Below are positions 7,934-16,631 of a stretch of 64,000 nucleotides of DNA, piece after piece. Source of the DNA: Nitrososphaeria archaeon (GTDB taxonomy: Archaea > Thermoproteota > Nitrososphaeria > JACIWG01); contig JARVJP010000011.1 of NCBI GenBank assembly GCA_029776065.1, positions 1-64,000 of the forward strand, written 5' to 3'. A program made the position numbers and the translations under genes. Numbering within the stretch: the stretch's first letter is position 1; each line of letters opens with the position of its first letter. The notes below the pieces were generated by a model that did no database searches, had not been told where the DNA came from, and worked only from the letters and a program-made list of their open reading frames with translations.

Positions 7934-8768
7934 TGTGGCATCCGGCTATTCCGAATTAAAAAATGCTAGAATTGAAGGGATCAGGTGGGATACACAGGAC
8001 ACAGCGACCGTCCGCGTAAGCCTTCTTGAGGAAGAAGGTAGAAAGAGTTACTCGTTCAAGCCTGGTCAGTTTAACATGCTCTATGTCCCTGGGGTCGGTG
8101 AAGCCGCAATATCTATTTCTTCTACTCCAGAAGGTTCTGGTGTCATAGAACATACAGTGAGGGCTGTAGGGTATATTACGAGGGCTCTGCTGAATTTAAA
8201 AGAAGGGGACTTCATAGGATTCCGTGGCCCCTACGGCAACTGGTGGCCTGTAGAATCAATTGCTAGACGAAACGTTCTTGTGATAGGGGGTGGGATCGGT
8301 GTCTGCCCTCTGAGGCCCGCAATCTACTACCTCCTTAAGAACAGGAAGAAATATAGTTCGGTGAAGATCCTCTATGGTTCGAGGACGCCGAAGGACTTGA
8401 TGTTCCCGGATGAATATAGTAGTTGGCGTGATAGTGGTGCGGAAGTTCACATAACCGTTGATAGAGGAGATGAAAATTGGAGAGAAAACGTTGGTGTTGT
8501 GACCACTCTACTTAACAAAGTCGATGTGAAGCCAGAAAATACTTCAGCCCTCGTATGTGGTCCTGAAATAATGATGAAGTTTACCGCTATAGATTTGGTG
8601 ATGAGGGGGATTAAGCCCGAGGACATCTACCTCTCTATGGAGAGGAGAATGAAGTGTGGTATAGGATTGTGTGGTCACTGCCAGTTCGGTGGATTCTTTG
8701 TATGTAGGGATGGCCCTATTTTCACATATAATCAGGTAGAGAAATTTTTGAATGTGAAGGGGATATAG
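7926..8768 (+). CDS. hydG: Sulfhydrogenase gamma subunit, FAD/NAD(P)-binding reductase with a 2Fe-2S site
   Basis: 280 residues of the ferredoxin-NADP reductase/PyrK superfamily (HydG/ShyG, AsrB). Residues ~20-100 are the FAD-binding barrel (KPGQFNMLYVPG, AISISSTP). Residues ~110-230 are the nucleotide-binding domain (VLVIGGGIGVCPLRP). A C-terminal cysteine motif CGIGLCGHC...C binds the 2Fe-2S cluster. It passes electrons between NAD(P)H and the hydrogenase iron-sulfur chain. GTG start within the end of the previous gene; the next gene starts directly after its stop. Confidence 0.9.
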   Translation: MNDVASGYSELKNARIEGIRWDTQDTATVRVSLLEEEGRKSYSFKPGQFNMLYVPGVGEAAISISSTPEGSGVIEHTVRAVGYITRALLNLKEGDFIGFRGPYGNWWPVESIARRNVLVIGGGIGVCPLRPAIYYLLKNRKKYSSVKILYGSRTPKDLMFPDEYSSWRDSGAEVHITVDRGDENWRENVGVVTTLLNKVDVKPENTSALVCGPEIMMKFTAIDLVMRGIKPEDIYLSMERRMKCGIGLCGHCQFGGFFVCRDGPIFTYNQVEKFLNVKGI

Positions 8769-9533
8769 ATGGCTGGGAAACTAAAGATCGCGGTTGTAAA
8801 GTTCGCATCATGCAGTGGTTGCCAAGGAGTTCTACTCGACGCAGAGGAGGAATTGCCCTTCTTGGTTGATAACCATCTTGACATACAATACTTTATAGAA
8901 GCGACTAGCAGGATCGGAGATGGTCCCTACGACTTAGCCCTAGTTGAAGGCTCAATATCAGTACCAGAGGATTTGAAGAGGGTAAAGGAGATTAGAGAAA
9001 AGTCAAAGATCGTTGCCACAATTGGAGCATGTGCTACAACAGGTGGTATCCAGGCGCTTAGAAACTGGTCTTCCTTAAACGACTTCTCTCGAACCGTCTA
9101 CTTGAACCCTGAATGGATAGCATCTCTGGACAAGTCTACTCCAATATCAGAGCATATTAAGGTTGATTACGAGCTGAACGGTTGTCCGATTAGCAAGCAA
9201 CAACTACTTGATTTCATAGTTTCCATGGTCATTGGGAAGAGGCCTAGAATAGAAAGGAACAGTGTATGTGTTGAGTGTAAGAGGTTAGGGAACGTCTGCG
9301 TGCTCGTAGCTGATAAGCTTCCCTGCATGGGGCCTGTAACTAAGGCAGGGTGTGGTGCTCTTTGTCCCTCTTATGGTAGGGACTGTTACTCGTGCTTTGG
9401 GCCTTTCGAGGATATAAACGTAGAATCTTTGAAGAAGAAGTTCAAAGAAATAGGTTTGAAAGATTATGAAGTCCTACATAAATTTAGAGAGTTCACTGGT
9501 TATTCAAAACAATTTAGAGAGGTGAAGGTTTGA
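8769..9533 (+). CDS. hydD: [NiFe] sulfhydrogenase delta (small) subunit
   Basis: 254 residues of the [NiFe]-hydrogenase small-subunit family. The proximal cluster motif CSGCQ is at residues ~15-19, with a further GACAT and ELNGCPISKQQ. C-terminal cysteine groups (CVECKR...CVLV, CMGPVTKAGCGALCP, CYSCFGP) match the additional clusters seen in group 3 small subunits. It conducts electrons to the large subunit. No Tat signal is visible, so a cytoplasmic enzyme is expected. It overlaps the next gene by one base (TGATG). Confidence 0.9.
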   Translation: MAGKLKIAVVKFASCSGCQGVLLDAEEELPFLVDNHLDIQYFIEATSRIGDGPYDLALVEGSISVPEDLKRVKEIREKSKIVATIGACATTGGIQALRNWSSLNDFSRTVYLNPEWIASLDKSTPISEHIKVDYELNGCPISKQQLLDFIVSMVIGKRPRIERNSVCVECKRLGNVCVLVADKLPCMGPVTKAGCGALCPSYGRDCYSCFGPFEDINVESLKKKFKEIGLKDYEVLHKFREFTGYSKQFREVKV

Positions 9534-10807
9534 TGGAAAAGGTTTACGAAGTTAACCCATTAACGAGAGTCGAAGGGGAAGGGAAGATCTACGCTAGAGT
9601 GAAAGAAAATGTGGTTGAAGATGTTAAGGTAAATATTTATGAACCACCACGATTCTTCGAAGCCTTCCTACTAGGTAGGAGCTATAAGGACGTTCCAGAC
9701 ATTGTAGCTCGAATTTGCGGTATATGCCCTGTGGCGTACCAGATGAGTTCTACTCATGCTATTGAAAAAGCCTTTAACTTAGAAATTGATCAAGCCATAG
9801 AAAAAGTTAGGCGACTCCTATACTGTGGGGAGTGGGTACAGAGTCACGCATTACACTTCTTCCTACTTGCTCTACCAGACTTCTTCGCTCTTCAAGATGT
9901 ATTCGAACTAACGAAGGTGCAACCGGATGTTGTAAAGGCAGGATTAGAGGTGAAGAAGGCTGGGAACTCAATTATGGCTTTGATTGGAGGGCGATCAATT
10001 CACCCTGTAAGCCCATGTGTAGGCGGATTCACAGGTCTCCCACCAGGGTATAAGTTTAAGCGGTTGATTGAGCAGTTGAAAAACGCTGAAAGGAAGGTTT
10101 TGAAGGTATCAGACTGGATAATGGAAAATGTGAAGGTGCCTGAACTTAAGCATGAACTAGAATTGGTGTCATTGTTGGATCAAAATGAGTATCCGATGAT
10201 TTATGGGAAGGTCGCCTCTAGCAGTGGCTTACAGGTAAACCAAGAAGACTATGACAAGTACTTTGATGAGTATCAGGTTGAACACTCCACGGCATTGCAC
10301 TCAAAGACCAAGGAAGGCAAAACCTACATAGTCGGACCTCTCCCAAGGTTAAGATTGAACGTAAGCAGCCTATACCCTCAAGCGAAACAATATGCTAAGG
10401 TTGTAAACGACAAGAATGTCTACATGCAGAACATCGCTAGATTCTTGGAAATGTTACACGCATTAGAGGAGGCGATCGACATACTTGAAGACTACAAGGA
10501 GCCTTCGAGAAGTAAGGTTCCGGTTGAGCCGAAGAAGTCAAGTGGCGCTTGGATAACTGAGGCGCCAAGGGGTATGTTGTATCACAGATATGAACTGGAT
10601 GAGTCGGGCAGAGTTAAGTCCGCCAAGATCATACCGCCTACGTCGCAGAATCTAGCCAACATAGAAGATAACTTGAAAGCCCTACTGGAAAATCGAGGGC
10701 ATGAATCTGATGAGGAACTGGTAAGGTTGTGTGGGATGCTGATACGAAGTTACGACCCATGTATCTCGTGTTCCGCGCACGCCTTACAGATTAAGATAGA
10801 TCGTTGA
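9533..10807 (+). CDS. hydA: [NiFe] sulfhydrogenase alpha (large, catalytic) subunit, group 3b type
   Basis: 424 residues. The NPLTRVEGEGK N-terminus, the L1 nickel-binding motif RICGICPVAYQ and the C-terminal L2 motif DPCISCSAH are all present, giving the four Ni-ligating cysteines. ATG 9533 with GAGAGGTGAAGG upstream is preferred to the TTG one codon earlier. After the last His there are only 8 residues (ALQIKIDR), a short tail that a maturation protease may remove; no hyp or protease gene lies nearby. With its HydBGD partners it should be a bifunctional cytoplasmic H2:NAD(P)+ oxidoreductase that can also reduce sulfur, as known for group 3b enzymes. The direction in vivo is not readable here. 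Confidence 0.92.
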   Translation: MEKVYEVNPLTRVEGEGKIYARVKENVVEDVKVNIYEPPRFFEAFLLGRSYKDVPDIVARICGICPVAYQMSSTHAIEKAFNLEIDQAIEKVRRLLYCGEWVQSHALHFFLLALPDFFALQDVFELTKVQPDVVKAGLEVKKAGNSIMALIGGRSIHPVSPCVGGFTGLPPGYKFKRLIEQLKNAERKVLKVSDWIMENVKVPELKHELELVSLLDQNEYPMIYGKVASSSGLQVNQEDYDKYFDEYQVEHSTALHSKTKEGKTYIVGPLPRLRLNVSSLYPQAKQYAKVVNDKNVYMQNIARFLEMLHALEEAIDILEDYKEPSRSKVPVEPKKSSGAWITEAPRGMLYHRYELDESGRVKSAKIIPPTSQNLANIEDNLKALLENRGHESDEELVRLCGMLIRSYDPCISCSAHALQIKIDR

Positions 10808-10895
10808 CTTCAGCGAGAGTATTACTCCACCTATAAGAACCATCAAACTCCAACTAGAGTGTTTAATTAAAATTTTCTCATAAGGCTAACCATGG

Positions 10896-11969
10896 TTACC
10901 TGGTAATCTTAGCTTGCTCAAAGACTTCTAACAACTTCCTATTCGATGGCGTTTCAAAATGTTTCTTTATCGGGTGAATTATCTTTGATATTTCCCTTGC
11001 AACTGACAGTTTCAGGTCCATCGGGTGAACCCTTCCACTAGCATACTCTTTTTCCAGTTCTTCATAAGAGTAGAAGTTCACGGATCCACCATACTTTACA
11101 GGTCTCTCTACAAGAAATTGCTTTCTCTCCCTGAAAATAACGTACTTCACAAGTTCTAGAACAGGGTTCAACTCGGTTTGCTTTATAGGACACCATGCTT
11201 TAAGTAGTTTCTGCTTTACTTCATCTTCGGAGTCGTGTATGAAGATGGCTGTCCAAGGCTTGCTTTTACTCATCTTCGCGGCTATTACCTTCTCCACCTT
11301 GCTCTCTCTAGGTGTTTTAGGCGGTTCTGCTAGACCCATGAGGAGATGGTTGTGAAGTGGTATCGGTTTTTTCCACCCTAGTTTAGGGAAGACCTCTCTT
11401 GCGAGGACGTGAACTTTTCTCTGGTCCATTCCACCTTGGGGGACATCTTCTGCTAGGTACTTGACGTCCACACCCTGCATTGGGGGGTAAATGTACTGGG
11501 CGAAATCTAGTTGTTCGCTTTGGTTCCTTCCCATTATCGTTAGGCACCTCTTGTTTCTAGAGAGTGTGATGTGTTTTGAGAACCTTATTACGTCCCTCCA
11601 ATAATCATTATTGTTGTGATAGAGGTCTGAGCCTAAAACGATTTTAGCCTTTGGGCAAAAGAATTTGAAGGCTTCTTCGTAGTACTTGGATGCCTTTATT
11701 ATGTTCTCCCAACTTCCACCGAGCTTATTGTTTATGAAGCTGTGCCAGTCTGCTAAGTAGATTTTGCAATTGAACCCTGCCTCAGCAAGGTCGTTGACTT
11801 TGTAACCGCATAAGAAGAGCGTTCCAAGATGTAGATACCCAGATATCTCGAAGCCTATGTAGTGCTCTGGATGCTCACAGGTTTCTAGGAGTCCCCTTAG
11901 CTCTTTCTCTGTTATTATCTCTTCGGTTGGCGGCGCCTTTACTAAATCAAGTCTTCTTTCAAGGTCCAT
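10896..11969 (-). CDS. tyrS: Tyrosyl-tRNA synthetase (archaeal type)
   Basis: 357 residues, the compact archaeal/eukaryotic TyrRS without the bacterial S4-like C-domain. Class I signatures are visible: the HIGH-like GYLHLGT (about 44-50) and KMSKSKP (about 242-248). Tyrosine-site motifs include YLADWH and QGVDVKYLAEDVPQGGMDQRK. It charges tRNA-Tyr in the cytoplasm; the cognate intron-bearing tRNA-Tyr gene is 7 kb away at 18939. It is convergent with the hydrogenase operon. Confidence 0.95.
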   Translation of the reverse strand: MDLERRLDLVKAPPTEEIITEKELRGLLETCEHPEHYIGFEISGYLHLGTLFLCGYKVNDLAEAGFNCKIYLADWHSFINNKLGGSWENIIKASKYYEEAFKFFCPKAKIVLGSDLYHNNNDYWRDVIRFSKHITLSRNKRCLTIMGRNQSEQLDFAQYIYPPMQGVDVKYLAEDVPQGGMDQRKVHVLAREVFPKLGWKKPIPLHNHLLMGLAEPPKTPRESKVEKVIAAKMSKSKPWTAIFIHDSEDEVKQKLLKAWCPIKQTELNPVLELVKYVIFRERKQFLVERPVKYGGSVNFYSYEELEKEYASGRVHPMDLKLSVAREISKIIHPIKKHFETPSNRKLLEVFEQAKITR

Positions 11970-12073
11970 GGAACCCTCTCCTTCCCTACAACTTGTTTTA
12001 ATATATGTTTATGTGTGCTATGGGTCCGGTAGTCTTCTAAACGCTTTTAACGTGGATCTTTCAAGATGCTTAT

Positions 12074-12613
12074 ATGAACGTGCACAGTAGGTCTAAAATC
12101 CTTTCTTTAACGGTTATCCTTGGCGCAATAGGTGGCGTAGTCAGCGTACCTATAGGCTACGCTGGGAGAATGCTTTCAATAGTTCCAGGCTTTTCTCTCT
12201 TCTTATCCCAGGCCTTATCAGGTTTTCATGTGTTCTGGCTCGTCTTGGCTGCTGCCTTAATTAAAAAACCTTGTATAGGAATAACTGTAGGTGCACTGAA
12301 AGGTTTAGTAGAGTTATCCTTAGGTAGTCACTTGGGTTTAATTGCTCTAATCATCTCTTTGGTCGAAGGCTTCTTTGTTGATATTACCCTTTTGATTTTA
12401 GGAGGAAATAGGGTTCTTTATACTTATTTGGCTGGAGGTTTCTCTTCTGCGAGCAATGTCATCGTTCTTAGAATGTTTTTGCTCACAACTTTGCCAATTG
12501 TATTCATACTAGTGATGTCCATTGTCTCCTTCATTTCGGGGCTTGTGTTTGGTGGGTATTTGAGTTCGCAGTCGATTAGAATATTGTTAGCTAAGCTCAG
12601 GGAAGGTGGTTAA
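12074..12613 (+). CDS. ECF transporter S component (YkoE-like)
   Basis: 179 residues with five or six membrane helices. The core GAIGGVVSVPIGYAG, QALSGFHVFWLVLAAALI, GALKGLVELSLGSHLG and SLVEGFFVDITLL follows the YkoE-type S-component pattern associated with thiamine or its hydroxymethylpyrimidine precursor. The substrate assignment is by family resemblance only. Start at ATG 12074, about 25 nt after a weak TATA (CTTTTAA). No energising ATPase or T subunit is adjacent. It is convergent with the 7TM sensor gene at 12647. Confidence 0.7.
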   Translation: MNVHSRSKILSLTVILGAIGGVVSVPIGYAGRMLSIVPGFSLFLSQALSGFHVFWLVLAAALIKKPCIGITVGALKGLVELSLGSHLGLIALIISLVEGFFVDITLLILGGNRVLYTYLAGGFSSASNVIVLRMFLLTTLPIVFILVMSIVSFISGLVFGGYLSSQSIRILLAKLREGG

Positions 12614-12646
12614 GGCCTACATGAACCCTCCTTTAGAGGATCTTTA

Positions 12647-14323
12647 CTAGGGTATTACTACTTTGAATAATGTCTCGAAAGTTGAGAGAACATCCTTTTT
12701 ATGAGCGTCTTTGTTTATGAGGAACAGAGAATGCATTTTTGAATCTGCTTCTATATCAAGGGCATGTCTAGTCATCTTATATGTCTGGTCAAAGCCGATT
12801 AAGAATATAAGGTCTGTCAAGTTGTCAAATATTACTGACGCATTCTTTCCCTTGTTCTTTATCGCTATCAATGTTCCGAGGAGTTGTGATATGTCACCTG
12901 TTGGAATCATCTTCTCGTTTTCACTAATCTTTGAAATCGTAGAAATTGATGGTGTCAAGTATAAGTAATTTATGCCCTTGTAGTTCTTCAATTTCGATTT
13001 GATTAGGCTCTCTTTTCTGGTGAAGACATGTACTTCCTCACCATTCGCAAACCCTTCTCTTACATAGTCTTCAACTTTGCTTGCAAAGTCCTTTTCCGAA
13101 GAAAACTTAAGAAGTATGGGGGTGTTTCTGAGTTCTGTGTGGTTGATATTCAAGGCCTTGGAGAACCTCTCTAGATCCTCCTCTGTAAAATTACGTGGGG
13201 CAAATATTAACCTTAAATCACCTTCTGCTACTTTATTGATTATGGTACTGCCTTTTAAGTAGTCTTCATGTTTCTTAAATAGAACTATTAGGTCTTCGCT
13301 GATTTTCTCATAATTTTCGTTTATGAAGTTGATTAGGTTGTCCGAGAATTTTTGATTTAGTTCATTATTCTCCATCAAAGTTAGCGAAAGGTTGATAAAC
13401 CTTATGATTTGACTCGAGCTTATTGGCTCCTCTTCTTTATTAGTAAACTTTATCTCGTCTTTTTCCAGTTTCACGGTCTCTGCTAATCCACATTCTCTAA
13501 GATAAGAAAGGAACTTAAAGTACTTCACCCCCAAAGTGTCGAAAGGTGGGGAAAGGTTTTCATAAAACGCTTTAATAGTTTCAGTTAACATTTTGGGCTT
13601 ATAAATGCCTGTTTCCTGCATAAAGATCACCTTCTTCTTAGGTGGTTGTATTTGGTAGTAAATGACGAAAATATTTGCGAGGTGGAAGAGCCCTCCTAGT
13701 GGAGGGAAGTCTGTGTTACTTTGTAAAAAAAGGAGATTCGTAATTGAAATACCTAGAACTTGGAAGAGTAAAAAGGCAAGTAAAATGTAAAGGAATTTCC
13801 TTTTTAGTTCCCTGCTAGGACTTTTTATTAAGAGATATATCAATGTAAAAACTAGAATAACTATTATAATAATGGTGGTTGAATAAATTAAATCGTCTAT
13901 TAGAGGTTTTCCTGTTTGTTTTTGATAGTAGCTCCAACCAAAGGCTCCTGATCTGACTCCGTAGTCGACGTAAAGCCCAATAAGGAGACTTCCAACTAGA
14001 CTTGGAACCAGACATAGAAGGTTTAGTAACCGGGTCTTCCAAATGTTCAGGAATGTTAAAAAGTAGAATCCATATATATATGGGTAGATAACTCCTACGA
14101 TCTTAAAGAGGGCAATGGCTTTAATCTCATTTTCTTCGATTCTATGGAAGAACACTAAAAGTGCCCAGAGAACGATGAACGCTGAGAAAAAATAGAATGG
14201 GAGTGTGACAGAATTGATCTTGAACCTTCGAACTGTTTTTACAATTAAAATAATTATAACACTTGCAACTACCACATATTGTATAAAAAGATACAAGAAA
14301 TTTGGTAGTGTAATGTCAAGCAT
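12647..14323 (-). CDS. 7TM sensor with a degenerate KaiC/DUF835-like cytoplasmic domain
   Basis: 558 residues. Seven hydrophobic helices occupy ~8-235, resembling the 7TM region found at the N-terminus of some histidine kinases. A helical linker (~250-370) contains no H-box or ATPase motif. The last ~190 residues (LRLIFAPRNF, ASVIFDNLTDLIFLIGF, MHSLFLINKDAHKKDVLSTF) look like a RecA/KaiC fold that lost its Walker A, similar to DUF835-type archaeal signalling domains. Last gene of the four-gene operon; its start overlaps the GH3-like gene by 8 nt, so the products probably work together. Likely a membrane receptor that signals through protein contacts rather than phosphorylation; the ligand is unknown. 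Confidence 0.65.
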   Translation of the reverse strand: MLDITLPNFLYLFIQYVVVASVIIILIVKTVRRFKINSVTLPFYFFSAFIVLWALLVFFHRIEENEIKAIALFKIVGVIYPYIYGFYFLTFLNIWKTRLLNLLCLVPSLVGSLLIGLYVDYGVRSGAFGWSYYQKQTGKPLIDDLIYSTTIIIIVILVFTLIYLLIKSPSRELKRKFLYILLAFLLFQVLGISITNLLFLQSNTDFPPLGGLFHLANIFVIYYQIQPPKKKVIFMQETGIYKPKMLTETIKAFYENLSPPFDTLGVKYFKFLSYLRECGLAETVKLEKDEIKFTNKEEEPISSSQIIRFINLSLTLMENNELNQKFSDNLINFINENYEKISEDLIVLFKKHEDYLKGSTIINKVAEGDLRLIFAPRNFTEEDLERFSKALNINHTELRNTPILLKFSSEKDFASKVEDYVREGFANGEEVHVFTRKESLIKSKLKNYKGINYLYLTPSISTISKISENEKMIPTGDISQLLGTLIAIKNKGKNASVIFDNLTDLIFLIGFDQTYKMTRHALDIEADSKMHSLFLINKDAHKKDVLSTFETLFKVVIP

Positions 14324-15932
14324 TTCTGCTACATTCCTTAAGCTCTTCGATGACGTACCCCTTATTAGGAGGAACTACCTTTGGGGGTTTGTATTGTCCT
14401 AAAGGCATGTTCTTCCTCACCTGCTTTATTGTATATCGAGTAAAGGTTCCCCTACTCAAGAAGTTGACTCTAATTACATCAGAAGGGTTTCTTATGTTAA
14501 AATCTTTAATGTAATTATCAAATCCTGGAACCAGCTTCAACATGGAATCAAATATCAGCCTTTCTGCTTGGTTTGGTGTCACCGGCCATTCCTTCTCAAA
14601 ATATATGTCTAATCTTTGCGAGGGCTCTGTTTTTGACACTACCCACCTATCTGAAGAAACAAATCCCACGTCAGCTAACACTTTAGCCATCAAGTCCTCA
14701 GAGAACCTATAATAGTTAAGAACATCCAGTATATTCTGGGTTCTACCTTCGAAAGTAAATACTGGGCAGCCATCATAGAAGTCTTCGACTTTGAACATAT
14801 CTCTCACCCTATATCTTGTGAATGTAGAATAGTAGGGTGTTGCGATAAGCTCGTATATATCCCCCAGTTTTAATTCGTAAAGCTTCCTTATCTCACCTTT
14901 TTCATCTAAGAACTCTGGGTATACGCTTCTGAGGTTGGGGAAAAAGTCTAGTTTTCTGTCTGGTCTTCCAAACATCGCGCATCCGATTTCCGTGGTGGAA
15001 TAAGAATTAATCGGTTCCACTCCAAACTCTTTCTTAAAGAAGTCAGAATATATGCGCGCATCGGTGCTCCCGATTATAACTCCCTTCAGAGGCATTATTT
15101 CTTTGAGATCTTTTACCCTCTTTCTACTAATCTTTGTGACGAGAAGGTTCAGTAGGATTAGCATTCTCTTCCACCAAATGGGCGTCATCTTATAAGATTC
15201 TGTCATAAAGTATTCTGGGTCAGAGAAGTATTTGCATGTCATATAGAGTAGTGCACCGCTTCCTCCAACTATTTGTATCTTGTTTCCATTTTCAATAAGT
15301 TTTAATGCCTTATAAAACTTTTTCCCCATATCATTGGTAAAATCCGTGAAGCTTATTGGTGGGATGAAGTTGATTAGGCTCTCCCAATATCTTAGTGCCC
15401 ACCCACTCAGGTAGGGGACGGGGGCGACGAGGTTAAACGCATTTGGCTTTGGGTCAAAGACCTTTTCTCCCCATTCCTTTGCAGTGCCAAACAAGATTAT
15501 CGAGACCGTGTCTGATATGAATTGTTCGTTGAATTTCACACCATGGGGAACGAACTTGTTCTTTCCAGTTGTACCGGTTGTCTTTATGCAGATCGATGGC
15601 TTGTCTGGGAGATAACCTTCCACTGTATAAGAGATCGAGCCTAATATTCGAATGTAGTAATCATGCCATAGTTCACCGCTACCCCGTGGCTCGGTTTTAA
15701 CCCTGTCTTCTATAGTGTCTCTAAAGGTTGATAAAAAGGTGTATTCCTCGTACTCTGTGACAGGTATATCGTTTACTGTTTTAATTTCTCTATCTTTACA
15801 GATACTCTTAGCAGTTTTTGTAGTGTTCCAAGCTTCTAGATGCTTTTTTAACTTCTCTTCACCGAAGGCTAATTGCTCATCAAAGCTCTTTTTAAAGAAG
15901 TCACAGTGTTTCCATAGTTCTTCGTTGTCCAA
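14316..15932 (-). CDS. GH3-like acyl-adenylate-forming enzyme
   Basis: 538 residues of the GH3/ANL adenylation superfamily. Motifs visible: the nucleotide loop TTGTTGKNKFVPHG (about 117-130), a VGGSGALL loop, SYSTTEIGCAMF (about 309-320), and YRVRDMFKV in the hinge region. In plants GH3 enzymes conjugate amino acids to hormone carboxylates through acyl-AMP; relatives are phenylacetate-CoA-ligase-like. The substrate and acceptor here are unknown. It starts directly at the end of the KaiC-like gene and overlaps the 7TM gene, so it is embedded in a signalling operon, unusual for a metabolic ligase. It may make or remove the signal molecule (inference). Confidence 0.75.
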   Translation of the reverse strand: MDNEELWKHCDFFKKSFDEQLAFGEEKLKKHLEAWNTTKTAKSICKDREIKTVNDIPVTEYEEYTFLSTFRDTIEDRVKTEPRGSGELWHDYYIRILGSISYTVEGYLPDKPSICIKTTGTTGKNKFVPHGVKFNEQFISDTVSIILFGTAKEWGEKVFDPKPNAFNLVAPVPYLSGWALRYWESLINFIPPISFTDFTNDMGKKFYKALKLIENGNKIQIVGGSGALLYMTCKYFSDPEYFMTESYKMTPIWWKRMLILLNLLVTKISRKRVKDLKEIMPLKGVIIGSTDARIYSDFFKKEFGVEPINSYSTTEIGCAMFGRPDRKLDFFPNLRSVYPEFLDEKGEIRKLYELKLGDIYELIATPYYSTFTRYRVRDMFKVEDFYDGCPVFTFEGRTQNILDVLNYYRFSEDLMAKVLADVGFVSSDRWVVSKTEPSQRLDIYFEKEWPVTPNQAERLIFDSMLKLVPGFDNYIKDFNIRNPSDVIRVNFLSRGTFTRYTIKQVRKNMPLGQYKPPKVVPPNKGYVIEELKECSRNA

Positions 15933-16631
15933 CTAAACGACCTCCGGGTAGGGTGTTATAACTATGCCATCTCGTTCACTGATAACATACTGATAGAACT
16001 TCATGTCATGGCTTGTCCCTCTCATCTTTAAAATCATCAACCTCCTCCTGAGTTCGCCTCTCACAGGTAGAGTTTCTAGTTTAATTATGCCATCGGCAAC
16101 GAATTCCTCAATCCCTGAACCTAGCTTATCTTCTCCCCAAGGTGTTTCTGCGATCAGAAAGCTAGTACAGTCTAATCTTCTCAGTAGCTTCTGCATTAAA
16201 GATATTGTAGCCCTAACTTCAACCCTTTCTGTGAAGGCGATTGTTAAAGCTGTTATAGAATCAACCACCATCCTCTTCGCTCCGAAACTCCTAGACTCCT
16301 CAAGTATCATGTCAAGTAAGACGTCTAAACTCATTTTCTTTATTGAGATAAAATCTAATATTTTGATCTTTCCCTCTTTTTCAAGTCTCTCAAAATCCCA
16401 GCCTAAGGACAGCATAAACCTTTTAAAGATTTGAGCACTTTCGTTAAAGGAAACTAACAACCCTTTCTCATTGTAGACCGTTGCACCATTATAGAGAAAT
16501 TGTGCCGCAGTAATCGTCTTACCCGTTCCAGGCCCTCCTGCGATCAGTGTGGCTGATCCCTTCGGAACCCCTCCGTTAAGTAATCGGTCAAGTTCAGCTA
16601 TTCCAGTAGGCGTTTTTTCAACCGTTATCAA
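15933..16631 (-). CDS. KaiC-like RecA-family ATPase
   Basis: 232 residues, a single KaiC/RadA-like domain. Start PTGIAELDRLLNGGVPKGS, Walker A GGPGTGKT at 32-39, Walker B MVVDS ending in Asp124, and RGTSHD...F in the C-terminal part typical of archaeal KaiC-like proteins. It lacks the second KaiC repeat and any zinc finger. It probably acts as an ATP-dependent switch or oligomeric scaffold in signal transduction. It overlaps the upstream regulator gene by 14 nt and abuts the GH3-like gene. Confidence 0.85.
   Translation of the reverse strand: MITVEKTPTGIAELDRLLNGGVPKGSATLIAGGPGTGKTITAAQFLYNGATVYNEKGLLVSFNESAQIFKRFMLSLGWDFERLEKEGKIKILDFISIKKMSLDVLLDMILEESRSFGAKRMVVDSITALTIAFTERVEVRATISLMQKLLRRLDCTSFLIAETPWGEDKLGSGIEEFVADGIIKLETLPVRGELRRRLMILKMRGTSHDMKFYQYVISERDGIVITPYPEVV

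Noticed and set aside
9700-9760. Tyr instead of His in the hydrogenase L1 motif (RICGICPVAYQ)
   Set aside because: As far as I recall this Tyr is normal in group 3b large subunits, so it is not a defect.
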